From Corynebacterium glucuronolyticum DSM 44120 (GTDB lineage Bacteria; Actinomycetota; Actinomycetes; Mycobacteriales; Mycobacteriaceae), in the NCBI RefSeq assembly GCF_030440595.1, contig NZ_CP047452.1, forward strand, positions 496,001 to 560,000: a stretch of 64,000 nt of DNA. The letters are read 5' to 3'. The notes below the pieces were generated by a model, which was given only the letters and a program-made list of their open reading frames with translations, was not told where the DNA came from and ran no database searches. Position 1 is the first letter of the stretch, and each line of letters starts with the position of its first letter. Position numbers and translations under genes: made by a program. Below are positions 1-8,653 of the stretch, piece after piece.

Positions 1-618
1 TCCGTGTGGAGGACGTGGCACACGCCGACCTGCCCACGCTGCTGCTTGTTGAGCAGGTTCACCCTGCACTCGGGCCGGTGGCAGCGATCGCCACGTACCT
101 CATGATATTTTCCACGGGCCTGTCCGTCATGTACTCGATGGGACGCAGAGTAACGGTAGGCAATCCCGCGTGGTTCCGGATGTACTACGCCGTCCTCGTG
201 GGGGGATTGCGTTTCTCCTCAGCTTCTTCTCCTTCACTGAGCTGGTCAATAAGATCTTCCCCGTCATGGGATGGTTGGGGATCGTCATGGTTTTCATCCT
301 CCTGGTTGCTCAATGGGCGACAGGATATTTACACGGAGGGGCGCCGACGCGACAAGATTCGTGCCCTCATCCTCCGCAAACTCGTTCTCGAGGAACCGCG
401 ACTGGATGCAACTAACCACGGCGCTTCGCAGCTCTGAGATCGACAGCAAGGAACTGCGTGAGGGACTGACGCAGGAAGCCGTCGAGGAACTGCAGGCGGA
501 TGAGGAATCAGAGTTTACAAAGGAGGACTTCGATGAGGAGGAATTGTGGGCCGATGCAAGCCGTCGCCCGCTGTTCAAAGGGGAGGTACGCATCGTCGAC
601 GAGGTGGGACCTGAATAA
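1..618 (+). pseudogene. C-terminal remnant of a YkvI-like membrane protein, frameshifted
   Basis: The window opens inside this gene. Read in one frame, the first part gives hydrophobic segments including LPTLLLVEQVHPALGPV and YLMIFSTGLSVMYSMGRR. The protein continues coherently only by changing frame three times. The first change is at the G6 run at 200-205, where one more G would join YAVLVGG to IAFLLSFFSFTELVNKIF. The second is at the GGGG near 336-341, where one G fewer would join ATGYLHGG to RRRDKIRALILRKL. The third is near 400-420, leading into the acidic tail SSEIDSKELREGL that ends at 618. The pattern resembles YkvI-type multi-helix membrane proteins of Actinobacteria; that family call is from memory of the family. 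Either the gene is decaying or the assembly has indel errors here. Confidence 0.5.
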
Positions 619-702
619 CATACCCACGCTGAAGTGATAACCGGTACACTGGCAAAGGTAGATGTAGTTAATGCGAGACCTTATGAAGAAAGGGTGGCAT
701 AC

Positions 703-1239
703 ATGTCGCTACTTACCTCCGCAGCTTTTCGCGTCATTCCCGGCGCCTTCATTCTTAACTCCGGCATCCAGAAGCTGGGCATGGACGAGAGCTCCTCTGC
801 CGGCCTGCAGAACATGGCCGCCACCGGCATCCCAATGATGAAGGAAATCCCCACCGAAAAGTTCGGTGATTTCATCGCATACTCCGAGATTGGCATCGGC
901 GCCACGCTGTTGGCCCCGTTCGTTCCGGATCGCCTCGCCGGCATGGTTCTCACGCCGTTCGCCGCTGGCCTTCTTTCCATGTACTTCGGCAACCCGGAAA
1001 ACACGGAAGACGACGGCATCCGTCCGTCGCAGGAAGGCCTTCCGCTGGCTAAGGACTCCTTCCTCCTGGCTATCGGCCTCGGACTTGCTCTCAAGGGTAA
1101 AGACGACAAAAAGTCCAAGAGGGAAAAGGCCATTGAGGCAGCAGAAGAAAAGGCCCAGAGTGTGCGCAAGGACGTAGAAAAGGGTGCTCACAAGCTGTGC
1201 AAGAACATCAACCTGAAGAAGCTTCCCTTCTTTAACTAA
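703..1239 (+). CDS. DoxX-like small membrane protein
   Basis: This is a 178-residue protein of unknown role. The start at 703 is chosen because a GAAGAAAGGG purine-rich site lies about 10 bases upstream; the frame is open further upstream to 634 but has no ribosome site there. The N-terminal half has hydrophobic stretches (AAFRVIPGAFILNSGIQKL, then YSEIGIGATLLAPFVPDRLAG and VLTPFAAGLLSMYFG) like DoxX/SURF4-type four-helix membrane proteins. The last 45 residues are highly charged (KGKDDKKSKREKAIEAAEEK) and probably form a cytoplasmic coiled coil. It lies just upstream of rplN but is separated from it by a strong terminator. The DoxX assignment is a family resemblance only. Confidence 0.6.
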   Translation: MSLLTSAAFRVIPGAFILNSGIQKLGMDESSSAGLQNMAATGIPMMKEIPTEKFGDFIAYSEIGIGATLLAPFVPDRLAGMVLTPFAAGLLSMYFGNPENTEDDGIRPSQEGLPLAKDSFLLAIGLGLALKGKDDKKSKREKAIEAAEEKAQSVRKDVEKGAHKLCKNINLKKLPFFN

Positions 1240-1254
1240 GGCGTTCTCCTGACT

Positions 1255-1287
1255 GACCCCGTCCCATGTGGACGGGGTTTGGTTTTT
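1255..1287 (+). terminator. Rho-independent terminator
   Basis: The stem ACCCCGTCC / GGACGGGGT with loop CATGT is followed by TTGGTTTTT. It ends the DoxX-like gene and insulates rplN. Confidence 0.8.
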
Positions 1288-1420
1288 GATAGGGGACGTG
1301 GTAAATTGTCTCGCGTTGCCTGAACAGGTGCGCGCTAGCGTGCCTTAGTGGGTAACAGGCCAGGTACGTTCCGGTCGGTAATCGGGCGTACGAAATTTTC
1401 CAGGTCAAGGAGACTTAAAC

Positions 1421-1789
1421 GTGATTCAGCAGGAATCGCGCCTCAAGGTCGCCGACAACACGGGTGCTCGTGAAATTCTCTGCATCCGTGTCCTCGGTGG
1501 TTCCACTAGGCGCTTTGCCGGCATCGGCGACACGATCGTCGCCTCCGTTAAGGATGCCACCCCCGGCGGCAACGTAAAGGCCGGCGAGGTTGTCAAGGCA
1601 GTTATCGTCCGCGCTAAGAAGGAAACCCGTCGCCCTGACGGCTCCTACATCAAGTTCGACGAGAACGCCGCCGTACTCATCAAGAACGATGGCGAGCCCC
1701 GCGGTACCCGTATCTTCGGACCCGTCGCTCGCGAGCTTCGTGAGAAGAAGTTCATGAAGATCGTTTCTCTCGCACCGGAGGTGATCTAA
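1421..1789 (+). CDS. rplN: 50S ribosomal protein L14
   Basis: L14 (122 residues, the usual length) binds 23S rRNA at the subunit interface and helps form bridges to 16S rRNA. The protein begins [20 protein letters not shown], the canonical L14 N-terminus, and contains [21 protein letters not shown]. The start is GTG at 1421 with AAGGAGA at 1407-1413. It is the first gene of the rplN-rplX-rplE unit; rplX starts 4 bases after its stop. The 130-base leader before it holds a possible -10 TAGCGT at 1336-1341 but no convincing -35. Confidence 0.97.
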   Translation: MIQQESRLKVADNTGAREILCIRVLGGSTRRFAGIGDTIVASVKDATPGGNVKAGEVVKAVIVRAKKETRRPDGSYIKFDENAAVLIKNDGEPRGTRIFGPVARELREKKFMKIVSLAPEVI

Positions 1790-1792
1790 CCT

Positions 1793-2107
1793 ATGAAGAT
1801 TCATAAGGGAGATACCGTTCTCGTTATCGCTGGCAAGGACAAGGGTGCCAAGGGCAAGGTCATTCAGGCTTTCCCGAAGACCAGCAAGGTCCTCGTCGAG
1901 GGTGTTAACCGTGTGAAGAAGCACGTGGTCAACTCCGCTCCTGAGCGTGGCGCAGAGTCCGGCGGAATTGTTACGCAGGAAGCTCCGATCCACGTCTCTA
2001 ACGTCATGATCATTGATGCAGATGGCAACCCGACCCGCGTTGGTTACCGCATCAACGAAGACGGCAAGAAGGTTCGTGTTTCCAAGAAGAGCGGGAAGGA
2101 TCTGTAA
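1793..2107 (+). CDS. rplX: 50S ribosomal protein L24
   Basis: L24 (104 residues) is an early assembly protein that nucleates folding of 23S rRNA domain I. The N-terminus [20 protein letters not shown] is the KOW motif typical of L24. It follows rplN by 3 bases and rplE starts 2 bases after its stop, so the three are co-translated from one mRNA. Confidence 0.97.
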   Translation: MKIHKGDTVLVIAGKDKGAKGKVIQAFPKTSKVLVEGVNRVKKHVVNSAPERGAESGGIVTQEAPIHVSNVMIIDADGNPTRVGYRINEDGKKVRVSKKSGKDL

Positions 2108-2109
2108 GA

Positions 2110-2694
2110 ATGACTGACAATTACACTCCCCGTCTCAAGGCTGTTTACAAGGACCAGATCCGTGAGCAGATGAACAAGAAGTTCAACTACGACAACGTGA
2201 TGCAGGTTCCTGGTCTGACCAAGATCGTTGTGAACATGGGTGTCGGCGAGGCTGCTCGCGACTCTAAGGCTATCAACGGTGCTCTCGAGGATCTGACCCT
2301 CATCACCGGCCAGAAGCCGGAGCTCCGTCGCGCACGCAAGTCCATCGCTAACTTCAAGCTCCGTGAGGGCATGCCGATTGGTGCCCGCGTTACGCTTCGT
2401 GGCGACCGTATGTGGGAATTCCTCGACCGCCTCCTGACGGTTGCTCTTCCCCGTATTCGTGACTTCCGCGGTCTTTCCGACCAGCAGTTCGACGGCCATG
2501 GCAACTACACCTTCGGTCTCACCGAGCAGACCATGTTCTACGAGATCGACGTTGACAAGATCGACCGCCCGCGCGGTATGGACATCACTGTTGTCACCAC
2601 CGCCACCAACAACGAGGAAGGCCGCGATCTTCTGCTTCGCCTGGGCTTCCCGTTCAAGGATAAGGACGGCGTTAAGCAGCAGCCGAGCGACTAG
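2110..2694 (+). CDS. rplE: 50S ribosomal protein L5
   Basis: L5 (194 residues) binds 5S rRNA and contacts the P-site tRNA. The signatures [16 protein letters not shown] and the C-terminal [21 protein letters not shown] are clear. It has a short N-terminal extension compared with the E. coli protein, as in other Actinobacteria. The next spc-operon gene would normally be rpsN then rpsH. Here a terminator follows directly, rpsH lies about 14 kb away, and rpsN is absent from the window. Confidence 0.97.
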   Translation: MTDNYTPRLKAVYKDQIREQMNKKFNYDNVMQVPGLTKIVVNMGVGEAARDSKAINGALEDLTLITGQKPELRRARKSIANFKLREGMPIGARVTLRGDRMWEFLDRLLTVALPRIRDFRGLSDQQFDGHGNYTFGLTEQTMFYEIDVDKIDRPRGMDITVVTTATNNEEGRDLLLRLGFPFKDKDGVKQQPSD

Positions 2695-2706
2695 TTCCAA
2701 ACCAGA

Positions 2707-2735
2707 AAAGCGCCCTTAAAGGGCGCTTTTTTGCT
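2707..2735 (+). terminator. Terminator of rplN-rplX-rplE
   Basis: The stem AAAAGCGCCC / GGGCGCTTTT with loop TTAAA runs into a T tract. It closes the first half of the split spc operon. Confidence 0.9.
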
Positions 2736-2848
2736 TTTCTCAAGGGTCGTACTAGCGAGCGCGATTCAAGGGTTCCAAGAAAGCGCGGAAAAGCCCGCGC
2801 GGGCTAGTGAAAGCTGCGCGGGCTTACCAGGAGGAAAGACGGGGAGTG

Positions 2849-4555
2849 TTACTTCTTCCAGCCGATGTTTTGAGGCTTGACGATGGCGAATCCGTAGGCG
2901 CCGACGTTAGCCAGCCCCTCCTTCTGCGCAAACATGTCAGGTCCTGCGTACATCGGGACAATGCCGAAGCGCTGCAAGAACTCCGGTTCGATCTCATTGG
3001 AGCGTGCGGTCTGCTCATCGCGGGTGGGCAGATCCTGGAGCTCCTTGATCTTGGCGTCGCCTGCAGCGTCGCCTGTGGAGGAGACGTTGAGGTCAGAATC
3101 CGAGCCATAGGTCTGGTCAAAGAAGGCCACGCCGAACGGGTCGGAGGATGTGAAGCCCATGGGGAAGAGATCGAAATCGCGGGCGGTGTAGATGTTGGAG
3201 AACTCGCTGGACGGGCGCTCCTCAATCTTGATGTCCACGCCAATCTCCTTCATCATCTTCTGGAAGGCAGAGGCGGTATTCTTGGTAATCTCCTCGGCGC
3301 CGGTGAGGACGTAGCGCAAGGAGAGTTTCTGGCCGTCCTTTTCGCGGATTCCATCGGAACCCTTGACCCAGCCGGCTTCATCCAAAATCTTGTTGGCCTT
3401 CTCCGGATCGTAGCTTACTACCTTGGAGAAGTTATCCTGGTACGTGGGCTGGAAGGAGTGGATGATGAAGGATCCGGGCGGGGTCTCCTGGTAGGGCAGA
3501 CCTTGGAACCAGATCTTGGAGAGCGTCTCGCGGTCGATACCGGTGACGATGCCCTCGCGGACCTTGATATCAGAAAGCTGCGGGGACTTGGCGTTGAGGG
3601 TGAGAAGCGAAATCTTCGGCTTGTGGCCGATCTTCTTCTCAATGCCGTCCATTCCCTCGACGGCAGCCCAGCGGTCGCGGGCACTCACTGAGGTGACATC
3701 CACCTCGCCGTTCTTGAAAGCGTTGATGGAGGCATCTGCTTCCATCTGGCGGAAGATACGACGGTCTAGCTTGCCCTTGTCTCCCCACCAGTTATCGTTG
3801 CGCTTGAACACGGCCTCGCCCTTGTTAAAGTCAACGTAGTCAACCGTGTACGGGCCTGCGCCCCACTCGGGGTGAACCTTGTTCACATAGTCGTTGTAGT
3901 TGGCCGGATCCTCGAGTGCCGGGTGGGCTGGCTCATTGAACAGAGACTGCCACCAGGGGTAGGTACCCCTGAAGGTGATAACTGCCTGCTTGGGGGTCTC
4001 ACCCTGCTCGACGGAGGTGATGCGATCATAGCCGTCGGTGGCGTTGGGCTTAAACTCATCGCTCTCGCCGTTGTTGATCTTCCACGTTGCGTGGAAGGTC
4101 CTCCAGTCCATGTCGGTGCCATCGTTGTACTTGGCCTCGTCGCGGATGGTGAAGGTGACTACGGTATTGCCGTCCTTGATTTCTTCCTTCACGTCGGTGA
4201 GGTAGTCATCGTTGATGGAGTAGTTACCTTCGCCATCAAAGAGTACAAACTGCGGGTTGTACCAGCGCCACAGGTTGAGGGTGTACAAAGGAGCATCCGC
4301 GTGGTTGCGGTTTTGCTGTGGGGAGATCTCGGTGATCGGTGTGACTAGCTCGCCGCCGTCTTTCACCTGATCGTAAGGCGTTTCATTGTAGTCTGCTGCC
4401 TTGACTTCTATCGCCTGGTTGTCTGAGCTATTTGAGGCCTTGGAGGAGCTGTTGGCTTCCGAGGAACCGGAGTTGTTGCTCGCGCAACCGGTGAACACGA
4501 GGGCCGAAGCAGCCAGAATCGCCGCGAGTTTTGTGGGCAAGGGGCGCACTTTCAT
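2849..4555 (-). CDS. Peptide-type ABC transporter substrate-binding lipoprotein (second copy)
   Basis: This is a family 5 extracellular solute-binding protein (DppA/OppA type, 568 residues) that would capture oligopeptides or similar substrates outside the membrane and hand them to the permeases. The signal peptide ends in the lipobox FTG-Cys24, followed by a Ser/Asn-rich linker, so it is membrane-anchored. The start at 4555 is chosen because GAAAGGAG lies just upstream; 18 upstream codons in the open frame lack this. It is clearly paralogous to the 4840-6546 gene along its whole length, with shared blocks such as INAFKNGE, KISLLTLNAKSP or near matches, and an identical C-terminus KPQNIGWKK. 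A terminator and about 230 bases separate the copies, so this one is probably expressed from its own promoter. The ligand cannot be told from sequence. Confidence 0.88.
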   Translation of the reverse strand: MKVRPLPTKLAAILAASALVFTGCASNNSGSSEANSSSKASNSSDNQAIEVKAADYNETPYDQVKDGGELVTPITEISPQQNRNHADAPLYTLNLWRWYNPQFVLFDGEGNYSINDDYLTDVKEEIKDGNTVVTFTIRDEAKYNDGTDMDWRTFHATWKINNGESDEFKPNATDGYDRITSVEQGETPKQAVITFRGTYPWWQSLFNEPAHPALEDPANYNDYVNKVHPEWGAGPYTVDYVDFNKGEAVFKRNDNWWGDKGKLDRRIFRQMEADASINAFKNGEVDVTSVSARDRWAAVEGMDGIEKKIGHKPKISLLTLNAKSPQLSDIKVREGIVTGIDRETLSKIWFQGLPYQETPPGSFIIHSFQPTYQDNFSKVVSYDPEKANKILDEAGWVKGSDGIREKDGQKLSLRYVLTGAEEITKNTASAFQKMMKEIGVDIKIEERPSSEFSNIYTARDFDLFPMGFTSSDPFGVAFFDQTYGSDSDLNVSSTGDAAGDAKIKELQDLPTRDEQTARSNEIEPEFLQRFGIVPMYAGPDMFAQKEGLANVGAYGFAIVKPQNIGWKK

Positions 4556-4777
4556 GCGTATGACTCTCCTTTCAGGAACAGCGACTCTGACAGTGAGGGT
4601 GCAGGCCACTTAAAATGTTCCACTAATTTTTGATAACGGTGAATTAGCTGGCGCACAGCATCTGGCAGGCACGTCTGTCAGGTGTATTACAACTCACTGT
4701 GCATAACTAATAGTGACTACGTTATCTAGTTTCTAGGGCAATTTCAGGGGTTTGCCATGAAAAACGTCCAAAGGGTG
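4556..4777. other. Intergenic region between the two receptor genes
   Basis: This is the leader of the 2849-4555 gene. It is relatively AT-rich around 4690-4740 and should carry a minus-strand promoter, but no hexamer pair could be chosen with confidence. Confidence 0.4.
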
Positions 4778-4813
4778 TAAAAAAACAGCCGACGGATGCT
4801 CGTCCGTCGGCTG
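4778..4813 (-). terminator. Terminator after the first receptor gene
   Basis: A perfect 11-base stem CAGCCGACGGA / TCCGTCGGCTG is followed on the minus strand by T7. It separates the paralogous receptor genes and should make the downstream copy independent of, or weaker than, the main operon. Confidence 0.9.
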
Positions 4814-4839
4814 CAAATTATTAAATTGTTGAACGAAAC

Positions 4840-6546
4840 TTACTTCTTCCAGCCAATGTTTTGAGGCTTGACCACGGCGTAACCGTAGGCACCGACGTTA
4901 GCAAGTCCCTCCTTCTGAGCTTGGATAGCCGGACCGCCGAATTCGGGGATGAGGCCGAACTTGGCCAGGAATTCCTTCTCCAGCTCGTTGGAGCGTGCAA
5001 TCTGCTCTTCACGGGTGGGCAGGGACTGCAGCTCCTTGATCTTGGCATCGCCTTCCTTGTCACCGGTGGAGGACAGGTTCAGCTCGGAATCAGAGTTGTA
5101 GTATTGGCCGAAGTAGGCAACGGCGTAGGCATCGCCAGCCGTGATACCCATGGGGAGGATATCGAAATCGCGGTTGGTGGAAATCTCGGACCACTTGTTG
5201 GAGGGGAGCTCCACAATCTCGATCTTGATACCCACGTCGCTCAGCATCTTCTGCGTGGCGGCGGCGGTGTTGCGGGTGATCTCATCCACGCCAACGAGGA
5301 CGTAGCGGAAATCTAGCTTTTTGCCGTCCTTCTCGCGGACACCATCGGCGCCTTCCTTCCAGCCTGCGTCTTCCAGGAGTTGCTTGGACTTCTCTGGGTC
5401 AAACTGAACTACCTCGGAGTAGAGGTCCTTGTAGTCCGGCTGGAACGTCATGAACATGAGTGATCCTGGGGGGTTGTCACTGAAGGGCAGACCCTGGAAC
5501 CAGATCTTGGCTAGGGTTTGCCTATCAAGCGCGGTGGCAAACGCCTCGCGCACCGGGAGCTCGTCCAGGCCCGGGGACTTGGCGTTGAGGGTCAGAAGTG
5601 AGATGAAAGGACGGTGACCGTATTTCATCTCGGTGCCCGGCTGGTCCTTGACGGATGCAAAGCGGTCACGCGCGCCGGCACCGGTGTAATCAATTTCGCC
5701 GTTCTTGAACGCGTTGATGGAGGCATCCGGGTTCATCTGGCGGAAGATGCGCTGATCCAGTTTGCCGGGGTTACCCCACCACTCGGGATTGCGCTCGAAA
5801 ATTACTTCGCCCTTGTTGAAGTCGGCCGAGGCAACGGTGTACGGGCCTGCGCCCCACTCGGGGTGAAGCTTCTTCACGTAATCGTTGTAGTTGGCCGGAT
5901 CTTTGAGAGCTGGGTGTGCAAAGTAGTTGAACAAAGACATCCACCACGGGTACGGGCCATCGAAGGTGACCACGGCCTGCTTGTCGGTCTCACCCTTGGT
6001 TACGGATTTGATCTGCTCGTAGCCGTCGGTGGCGGAGGGGGAGTAGGCCTCGTTTTCGCCGTTGTTGATCTTCCACACCGTTTCAAATGTGGTCCAATCA
6101 ATCGGGGTGCCATCGTTGAAGTGCGCCTTGTCATTGATTGTGTAGGTGAGGACGGTGTTGCCGTCCACCATCTCCTCTTTGACATCGGTCACGTAATCGT
6201 CGTTAGGCGAGAACTCGCCGTCTGCGGTGAACAGCGAGACAACGGGGTTGTACCAGGTCCATAGGTACCTGGTGTAGGTGGGAGCATCGGCGTGCCACAC
6301 GTTTTGCTGCGTGGAAATCTCGTCGATGGCGGTGATGATCTGCCCGCCGTCCTTGACGTTCTCGTAGGCGGTTTCGTTGAAATCGCCGGCGGGAATTTCT
6401 TCTTTGTTTTGTTCCTTGGAATTGGTCTTCCCGGAGGCAGAACTGTCACTGCCCTCTGAGCCCTGTTGTGAGGCACAGCCGGTGAGAATCAGTGCGCTTG
6501 ATGCGACGATGGCCACTACAGCGCGCGCTGTTTTCCGTAATTTCAT
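4840..6546 (-). CDS. Peptide-type ABC transporter substrate-binding lipoprotein (first copy)
   Basis: A solute-binding lipoprotein of family 5, 568 residues, last gene of the dppBC-DF unit and therefore the likely cognate receptor of this importer. MKLRKTARAVV leads to the lipobox LTG-Cys24, then a Ser/Glu/Lys-rich spacer. The Met at 6546 is preferred over one at 6558 because AGGAGG sits only one base before the latter, while GAGGA is well placed for the former. The same signal-peptide length and Cys24 in the second copy support this choice. It diverges from the second copy mainly in the linker and in scattered ligand-domain positions, so the two may recognise different ligands. Confidence 0.9.
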   Translation of the reverse strand: MKLRKTARAVVAIVASSALILTGCASQQGSEGSDSSASGKTNSKEQNKEEIPAGDFNETAYENVKDGGQIITAIDEISTQQNVWHADAPTYTRYLWTWYNPVVSLFTADGEFSPNDDYVTDVKEEMVDGNTVLTYTINDKAHFNDGTPIDWTTFETVWKINNGENEAYSPSATDGYEQIKSVTKGETDKQAVVTFDGPYPWWMSLFNYFAHPALKDPANYNDYVKKLHPEWGAGPYTVASADFNKGEVIFERNPEWWGNPGKLDQRIFRQMNPDASINAFKNGEIDYTGAGARDRFASVKDQPGTEMKYGHRPFISLLTLNAKSPGLDELPVREAFATALDRQTLAKIWFQGLPFSDNPPGSLMFMTFQPDYKDLYSEVVQFDPEKSKQLLEDAGWKEGADGVREKDGKKLDFRYVLVGVDEITRNTAAATQKMLSDVGIKIEIVELPSNKWSEISTNRDFDILPMGITAGDAYAVAYFGQYYNSDSELNLSSTGDKEGDAKIKELQSLPTREEQIARSNELEKEFLAKFGLIPEFGGPAIQAQKEGLANVGAYGYAVVKPQNIGWKK

Positions 6547-6601
6547 ATTTTTCCTCATCCTCCTGGGTGTGAGAAATATTGGGTGGGTCTTTTAAATGGT
6601 G

Positions 6602-8653
6602 TTATTCCGCACGGTGCCAGTGGCAGGCGTAGAAGTGATCCTTACCTGCGTCCTGTTCCATGGAGGGCGTCGTACCATCGCAAAGAGACTGTTGGTCTTC
6701 AGAAAGCTCGCGATACAGGGGGCAGCGGGTTCTAAACGCGCAGCCCTCTGCCTTCTCGGTGGGGGAAGGCAGGGTATCTGGGAGAAGAATCCTCTGGCGT
6801 TGGCGCTCCAGGTCCGGGTCAGGGATGGGGATAGCCGATAAAAGCGCCTGAGTATAGGGGTGCTGGGGGTTATCAAACAGCGAGTTGGTCTCGCCCTGCT
6901 CCACAAAGCGTCCCAAGTACATGACGGCAACACGGTCAGAGATGTGCCGGATCACGGAGAGATCGTGCGCCACAAAGAGGTAACTCACGCCGAGGCGGGC
7001 CTTGAGCTCATCGAGGAGGTTCAGCATGCCTGCCTGAATGGAAACATCGAGGGCGGAGACCGGCTCATCCAAAACAATGAGCTTGGGTTCTGCAGCTAGC
7101 GCGCGGGCAAGCGATATGCGCTGGCGCTGGCCACCAGAGAAGTGGCCGGGGAAGCGGTCGATGTGGGCCGGGTTCAGCCCCACCAGATCCATGAGCTCTG
7201 CTACACGGGCATCGTGGTCGCCTTCCCAGCCGAGGGCGTCGAGGGGCTCCTTGATAATTTCCGATACCGTGAGGCGTGGGTCGAGGGCTCCCATTGGGTC
7301 TTGGAAGACGATCTGAATTTCTTTTCGCAGGAGCCTTCGCTCGCGCCGCGGAATGTCTCCCACGTCCTTACCGCCGATGACGATGCGGGTGGGATCCTCG
7401 GGCTTCATGTCCATGATCTCCAGCAGCGTGGTTGTCTTGCCACAGCCGGATTCGCCCACGATGGCGAAGCATTCTCCCTGCTTGATGTTGAAGGTCAGGC
7501 CACTGACCGCGTAAACGCTGCCCACCCTGCGCTTGAACATCGCGCCCTTGATGAGCGGGAAGGTCTTGGTCAGATCGGTGACATCGAGTACGGTCGTGCG
7601 CTCCTCGCGGGGGATATCTGCGAACGCGCTGACGGGGGCATCCTTGGCCGGGAAAATTTCCTTGCCGTTGAGGTGGCCATTCGAAATCTCGTCAGCACGC
7701 ACACACGCGACAGCGTGGCCAGGCTCGATATCCTGGATATCTGGCTCCTTCTTCAGGCACGCCTCGGTGGCGATGGGGCAGCGCGGGGCAAAGGTACATT
7801 CATCGGGCAGGTTGACCACGATAGGCGGTGCACCGTCGATGGTGGTCAAAGCCTTCTTTTCTCGCCTTGCCACGCTTGGAATGGCACCCAAGAGGCCCAC
7901 GGTGTAGGGCATATGTGGGTTCTTGAATACGGTGTGTACGTCCGACTTTTCTACGGGGCGGCCACCGTACATCACCAGCACATCATCTGCGGTCCCGGCG
8001 ACCACGCCGAGATCGTGGGTAATCATGATGGTGGCGGCGTTGGTTTCGCGTTGTGCCTTCTTGATGAGCTCGAGGATCTGAGCCTGGATGGTGACGTCGA
8101 GTGCCGTGGTGGGCTCGTCGGCGATGAGCACGCGTGGGTTATTGGCAATCGCGATGGCGATAACCACGCGCTGGCGCATGCCGCCGGAGAACTCGTGCGG
8201 GAAGCTTTTTGCACGGACCTTGGGGTTGGGGATGCCCACTTCGTCGAGAAGCTCAACGGCCTGTGCCCACGCCTTGTCCCTGGAAATGGACTGGTGGGTT
8301 TGGAGTGCCTCAACAATCTGATCGCCGACGGTGAACACAGGAGTGAGGGCCGACAGCGGGTCTTGGAAGATCATGCCGATTTCCTTGCCGCGGTACGTGC
8401 TCATCTCCTTGTCCGTTTTGCCCAGGAGCTCTTCGCCGCCGAGCTTAACGGAGCCCGTTACACCCGCGTACTCGGGGAGAAGACCCATAACGGCCAGCGA
8501 GGTGACGGATTTGCCGGAGCCTGATTCGCCCACAATCCCCAGGGTCCGCCCGGGGTAGAGATCGAAATTCACGCCACGGACTGCGTCCACCTGGCCTGCT
8601 TCGGAGGGGAAGGAAACGTGCAGATCTCGGACTTGCAAGATGGGTGAGTTCAT
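6602..8653 (-). CDS. Peptide ABC transporter, fused double ATPase (DppD-DppF type)
   Basis: This 683-residue protein carries both ATPase modules of an oligopeptide/dipeptide importer in one chain. The first has Walker A GESGSGKS, signature FSGGMRQRV and DEPTTALD. The second has GESGCGKTTT, FSGGQRQRIS and DEPVSALD. Each is followed by the oligopeptide-transporter C-terminal region with conserved Cys patterns (CTFAPRCPIATEAC and CAFRTRCPLYREL) that in this family can mark an Fe-S or metal site. Many bacteria encode the halves as separate dppD and dppF genes; the fused form is common in Actinobacteria. The ATG overlaps the stop of the upstream permease gene (TAATG), indicating translational coupling. 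Confidence 0.93.
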   Translation of the reverse strand: MNSPILQVRDLHVSFPSEAGQVDAVRGVNFDLYPGRTLGIVGESGSGKSVTSLAVMGLLPEYAGVTGSVKLGGEELLGKTDKEMSTYRGKEIGMIFQDPLSALTPVFTVGDQIVEALQTHQSISRDKAWAQAVELLDEVGIPNPKVRAKSFPHEFSGGMRQRVVIAIAIANNPRVLIADEPTTALDVTIQAQILELIKKAQRETNAATIMITHDLGVVAGTADDVLVMYGGRPVEKSDVHTVFKNPHMPYTVGLLGAIPSVARREKKALTTIDGAPPIVVNLPDECTFAPRCPIATEACLKKEPDIQDIEPGHAVACVRADEISNGHLNGKEIFPAKDAPVSAFADIPREERTTVLDVTDLTKTFPLIKGAMFKRRVGSVYAVSGLTFNIKQGECFAIVGESGCGKTTTLLEIMDMKPEDPTRIVIGGKDVGDIPRRERRLLRKEIQIVFQDPMGALDPRLTVSEIIKEPLDALGWEGDHDARVAELMDLVGLNPAHIDRFPGHFSGGQRQRISLARALAAEPKLIVLDEPVSALDVSIQAGMLNLLDELKARLGVSYLFVAHDLSVIRHISDRVAVMYLGRFVEQGETNSLFDNPQHPYTQALLSAIPIPDPDLERQRQRILLPDTLPSPTEKAEGCAFRTRCPLYRELSEDQQSLCDGTTPSMEQDAGKDHFYACHWHRAE

